From Clytia hemisphaerica (lineage: Eukaryota; Cnidaria; Hydrozoa; Leptothecata; Clytiidae), in NCBI GenBank assembly GCA_902728285.1, contig CACVBU010000498.1:496001-560000 (forward strand): a stretch of 64,000 bases of DNA, written 5' to 3'. Under the pieces are notes generated by a model, which saw nothing but the letters and a program-made list of their open reading frames with translations, was not told the DNA's origin and made no database searches. Both the position numbers and the translations under genes were made by a program. Of the stretch, positions 62,867 to 64,000 are shown piece after piece; position 1 is the stretch's first letter; the number at the start of each line of letters is the position of its first letter.

Positions 62867-63041
62867 ACAATAAAGTCTTCATAACTCGAACCTCTATAAC
62901 TAGAATGTTTTTCCTTAAGTCGATATTCTGGTGCCTTCAGTTAACAATGCCTTATAAACCTTACTCCATAACTCGAAATTTCACTAGCTCAAAATAATTT
63001 GTGTCCCCCGTGCGTGTTCGAGTTAAGGAGACTCCAGTGTA
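62867..63041. mobile_element. MITE, TAACTCGA family
   Basis: The left acaataaagtcttcataactcg and right, reversed, tacactggagtctccttaactcg form degenerate inverted ends. The interior 'ataactcgaa' recurs four times. Confidence 0.65.
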
Positions 63042-63469
63042 CAACTTTCATAACGTGAAGCTTCTGCATCCATCTTTTCCTAATCAAAAACCCAACCATC
63101 GTCTAGATAAGACATCCTACTACCAAAAGATGCACAAATCTACATCAACCATTTTAATCATACCTATTAGATAAAATCAAGGAATAATAAGCCTGTAGGA
63201 GCAAACATTTCACGTCATAAAATTGGCGGATTATAGATTTAAAGACAGCCGACAAAAATTAGAAACTTATCAAATCAAGCACCCAGAAAGGATTGTAATC
63301 CCGTCTAATGGGGTTGTTTCATTTTATCAGTAAATCAAAAGCCTTGATAGTGTCCCGGTTTCAGATTCTTATCGATATTTTGTGACTAGTTATCATTCGA
63401 TGATTGTTTGTCCTTAATACACTCTACAGAATCTTGCCAACCGAAACTGATTTGAAATTCCTTGCTGAT
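63042..63469. other. Intergenic, nothing recognised
   Basis: No coding, RNA or repeat structure was seen. Confidence 0.5.
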
Positions 63470-63642
63470 TACAGTGGACTTCTGCTAGTTTGAAGTCGAA
63501 CAGGGGAATCTTATTTGCTCGAATTATAGAGAGATTCGAATTATAGAAAGTACTTTAAGTAGGTTTCTCCTTGACGTAAATTGGAAACAAGCTCGAACTA
63601 AGGAAAGATTCGAATGATAGAAGTGCGAATAAGCGATAGTGT
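63470..63642. mobile_element. MITE, TAACTCGA family, complete copy
   Basis: It starts tacagtggacttctgctag and ends agcgatagtgta, a degenerate inverted pair. 'tcgaattatagag' and 'tcgaactaaggaaag' phrases repeat inside. 173 bp, TA-bounded. Confidence 0.6.
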
Positions 63643-64000
63643 AATTTAATCATATTCTAAACGATCCTATTCTCTAAACAAGTTCATTAAAAAGGGAATA
63701 CTTAGGAACACAGGACAAATTTGAAAAAGGAAGAAAACCCGAAAAAAAGTTGACAGTAACGGGGGTGTTCGGGTGTTTACTGTGTTAGGTTTGTTTCAAA
63801 CGCTATTTTTTCTGCAAACCACCCATTACGGCTGTAAACTCCAGACATTCATATTTTCCCACATTTACTATCCAACGCCAACGGACGATAACATGGTCTA
63901 GTCATTGAATATTTCCCCGCTATAAGGGGAAATATTAGTTAAAAAGGCATTTCTCCGATCCTTGGCTACTTACGCCCTTTTTGCGCCCTTAAAGGGGGCG
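63643..64000. other. Right end of window, nothing recognised
   Basis: The last 100 bases contain a small inverted repeat, aatatttccccgctataaggggaaatatt (63908-63935), perhaps a solo end of a CGGGGAAA-type MITE. Confidence 0.4.

Overview
This window is nuclear DNA from an invertebrate animal. The genes are split by many spliceosomal introns (GT..AG junctions that keep the reading frame), the base composition is AT-rich, there is no operon-like packing, and the proteins are animal secretory-pathway and extracellular-matrix types. The phylum cannot be fixed from the sequence. A cnidarian-like or other early-branching animal is plausible, but that is inference.

Left third (1-17.5 kb, + strand): a tandem array of three N-acetylglucosaminyltransferase IV-like genes (MGAT4, GT54 family). 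Copy 1 enters at the left edge inside its last exon (1-1019). Copy 2 (exons 2592-2706, 3544-3687, 5031-5108, 5241-6409) and copy 3 (14222-14333, 15435-15608, 16034-16111, 16354-17522) are complete, each with four exons and phase-1 introns. Copy 2 looks like a mosaic of copies 1 and 3. A 5'-truncated Penelope-like element (GIY-YIG part) lies antisense in intron 2 of copy 2. The 8 kb between copies 2 and 3 is mostly repeats and small inverted-repeat transposons.

Middle (17.9-23.2 kb, - strand): a five-exon gene for a roughly 556-residue type I membrane protein. It resembles only the C-terminal part of MEGF8/attractin (laminin-type EGF modules, a membrane-proximal domain, one membrane span and the conserved cytoplasmic tail) and has its own signal peptide. 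Its first intron carries a 1-kb foldback element split by a tRNA-derived SINE with a clear target-site duplication.

Right part (25.5-60.3 kb, - strand): a multiplexin (type XV/XVIII collagen-like) gene of at least 23 exons. It has a signal peptide, a TSPN/laminin-G-like domain, a long Thr/Pro mucin-like segment, short collagenous blocks alternating with heptad-like linkers, an NC1 trimerization segment, a hinge and a C-terminal endostatin domain. One collagen exon carries an in-frame TGA (28537-28539). Three separate signal-peptide exons (38.2, 50.2 and 60.3 kb), all ending in the same splice phase, could be alternative starts like those of vertebrate COL18A1; that link is inferred. The long 5' intron/intergenic region holds an RTE-like retrotransposon fragment with an internal zinc finger, itself inside a DNA element with terminal inverted repeats, plus a minisatellite, perfect hairpins and several MITE families.

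Taken together, the genes are one glycan-branching enzyme family, one receptor-tail protein related to MEGF8 and one basement-membrane collagen. They are neighbours, not a pathway, and mobile DNA dominates the rest. No RNA gene, CRISPR array or prokaryotic feature was seen.
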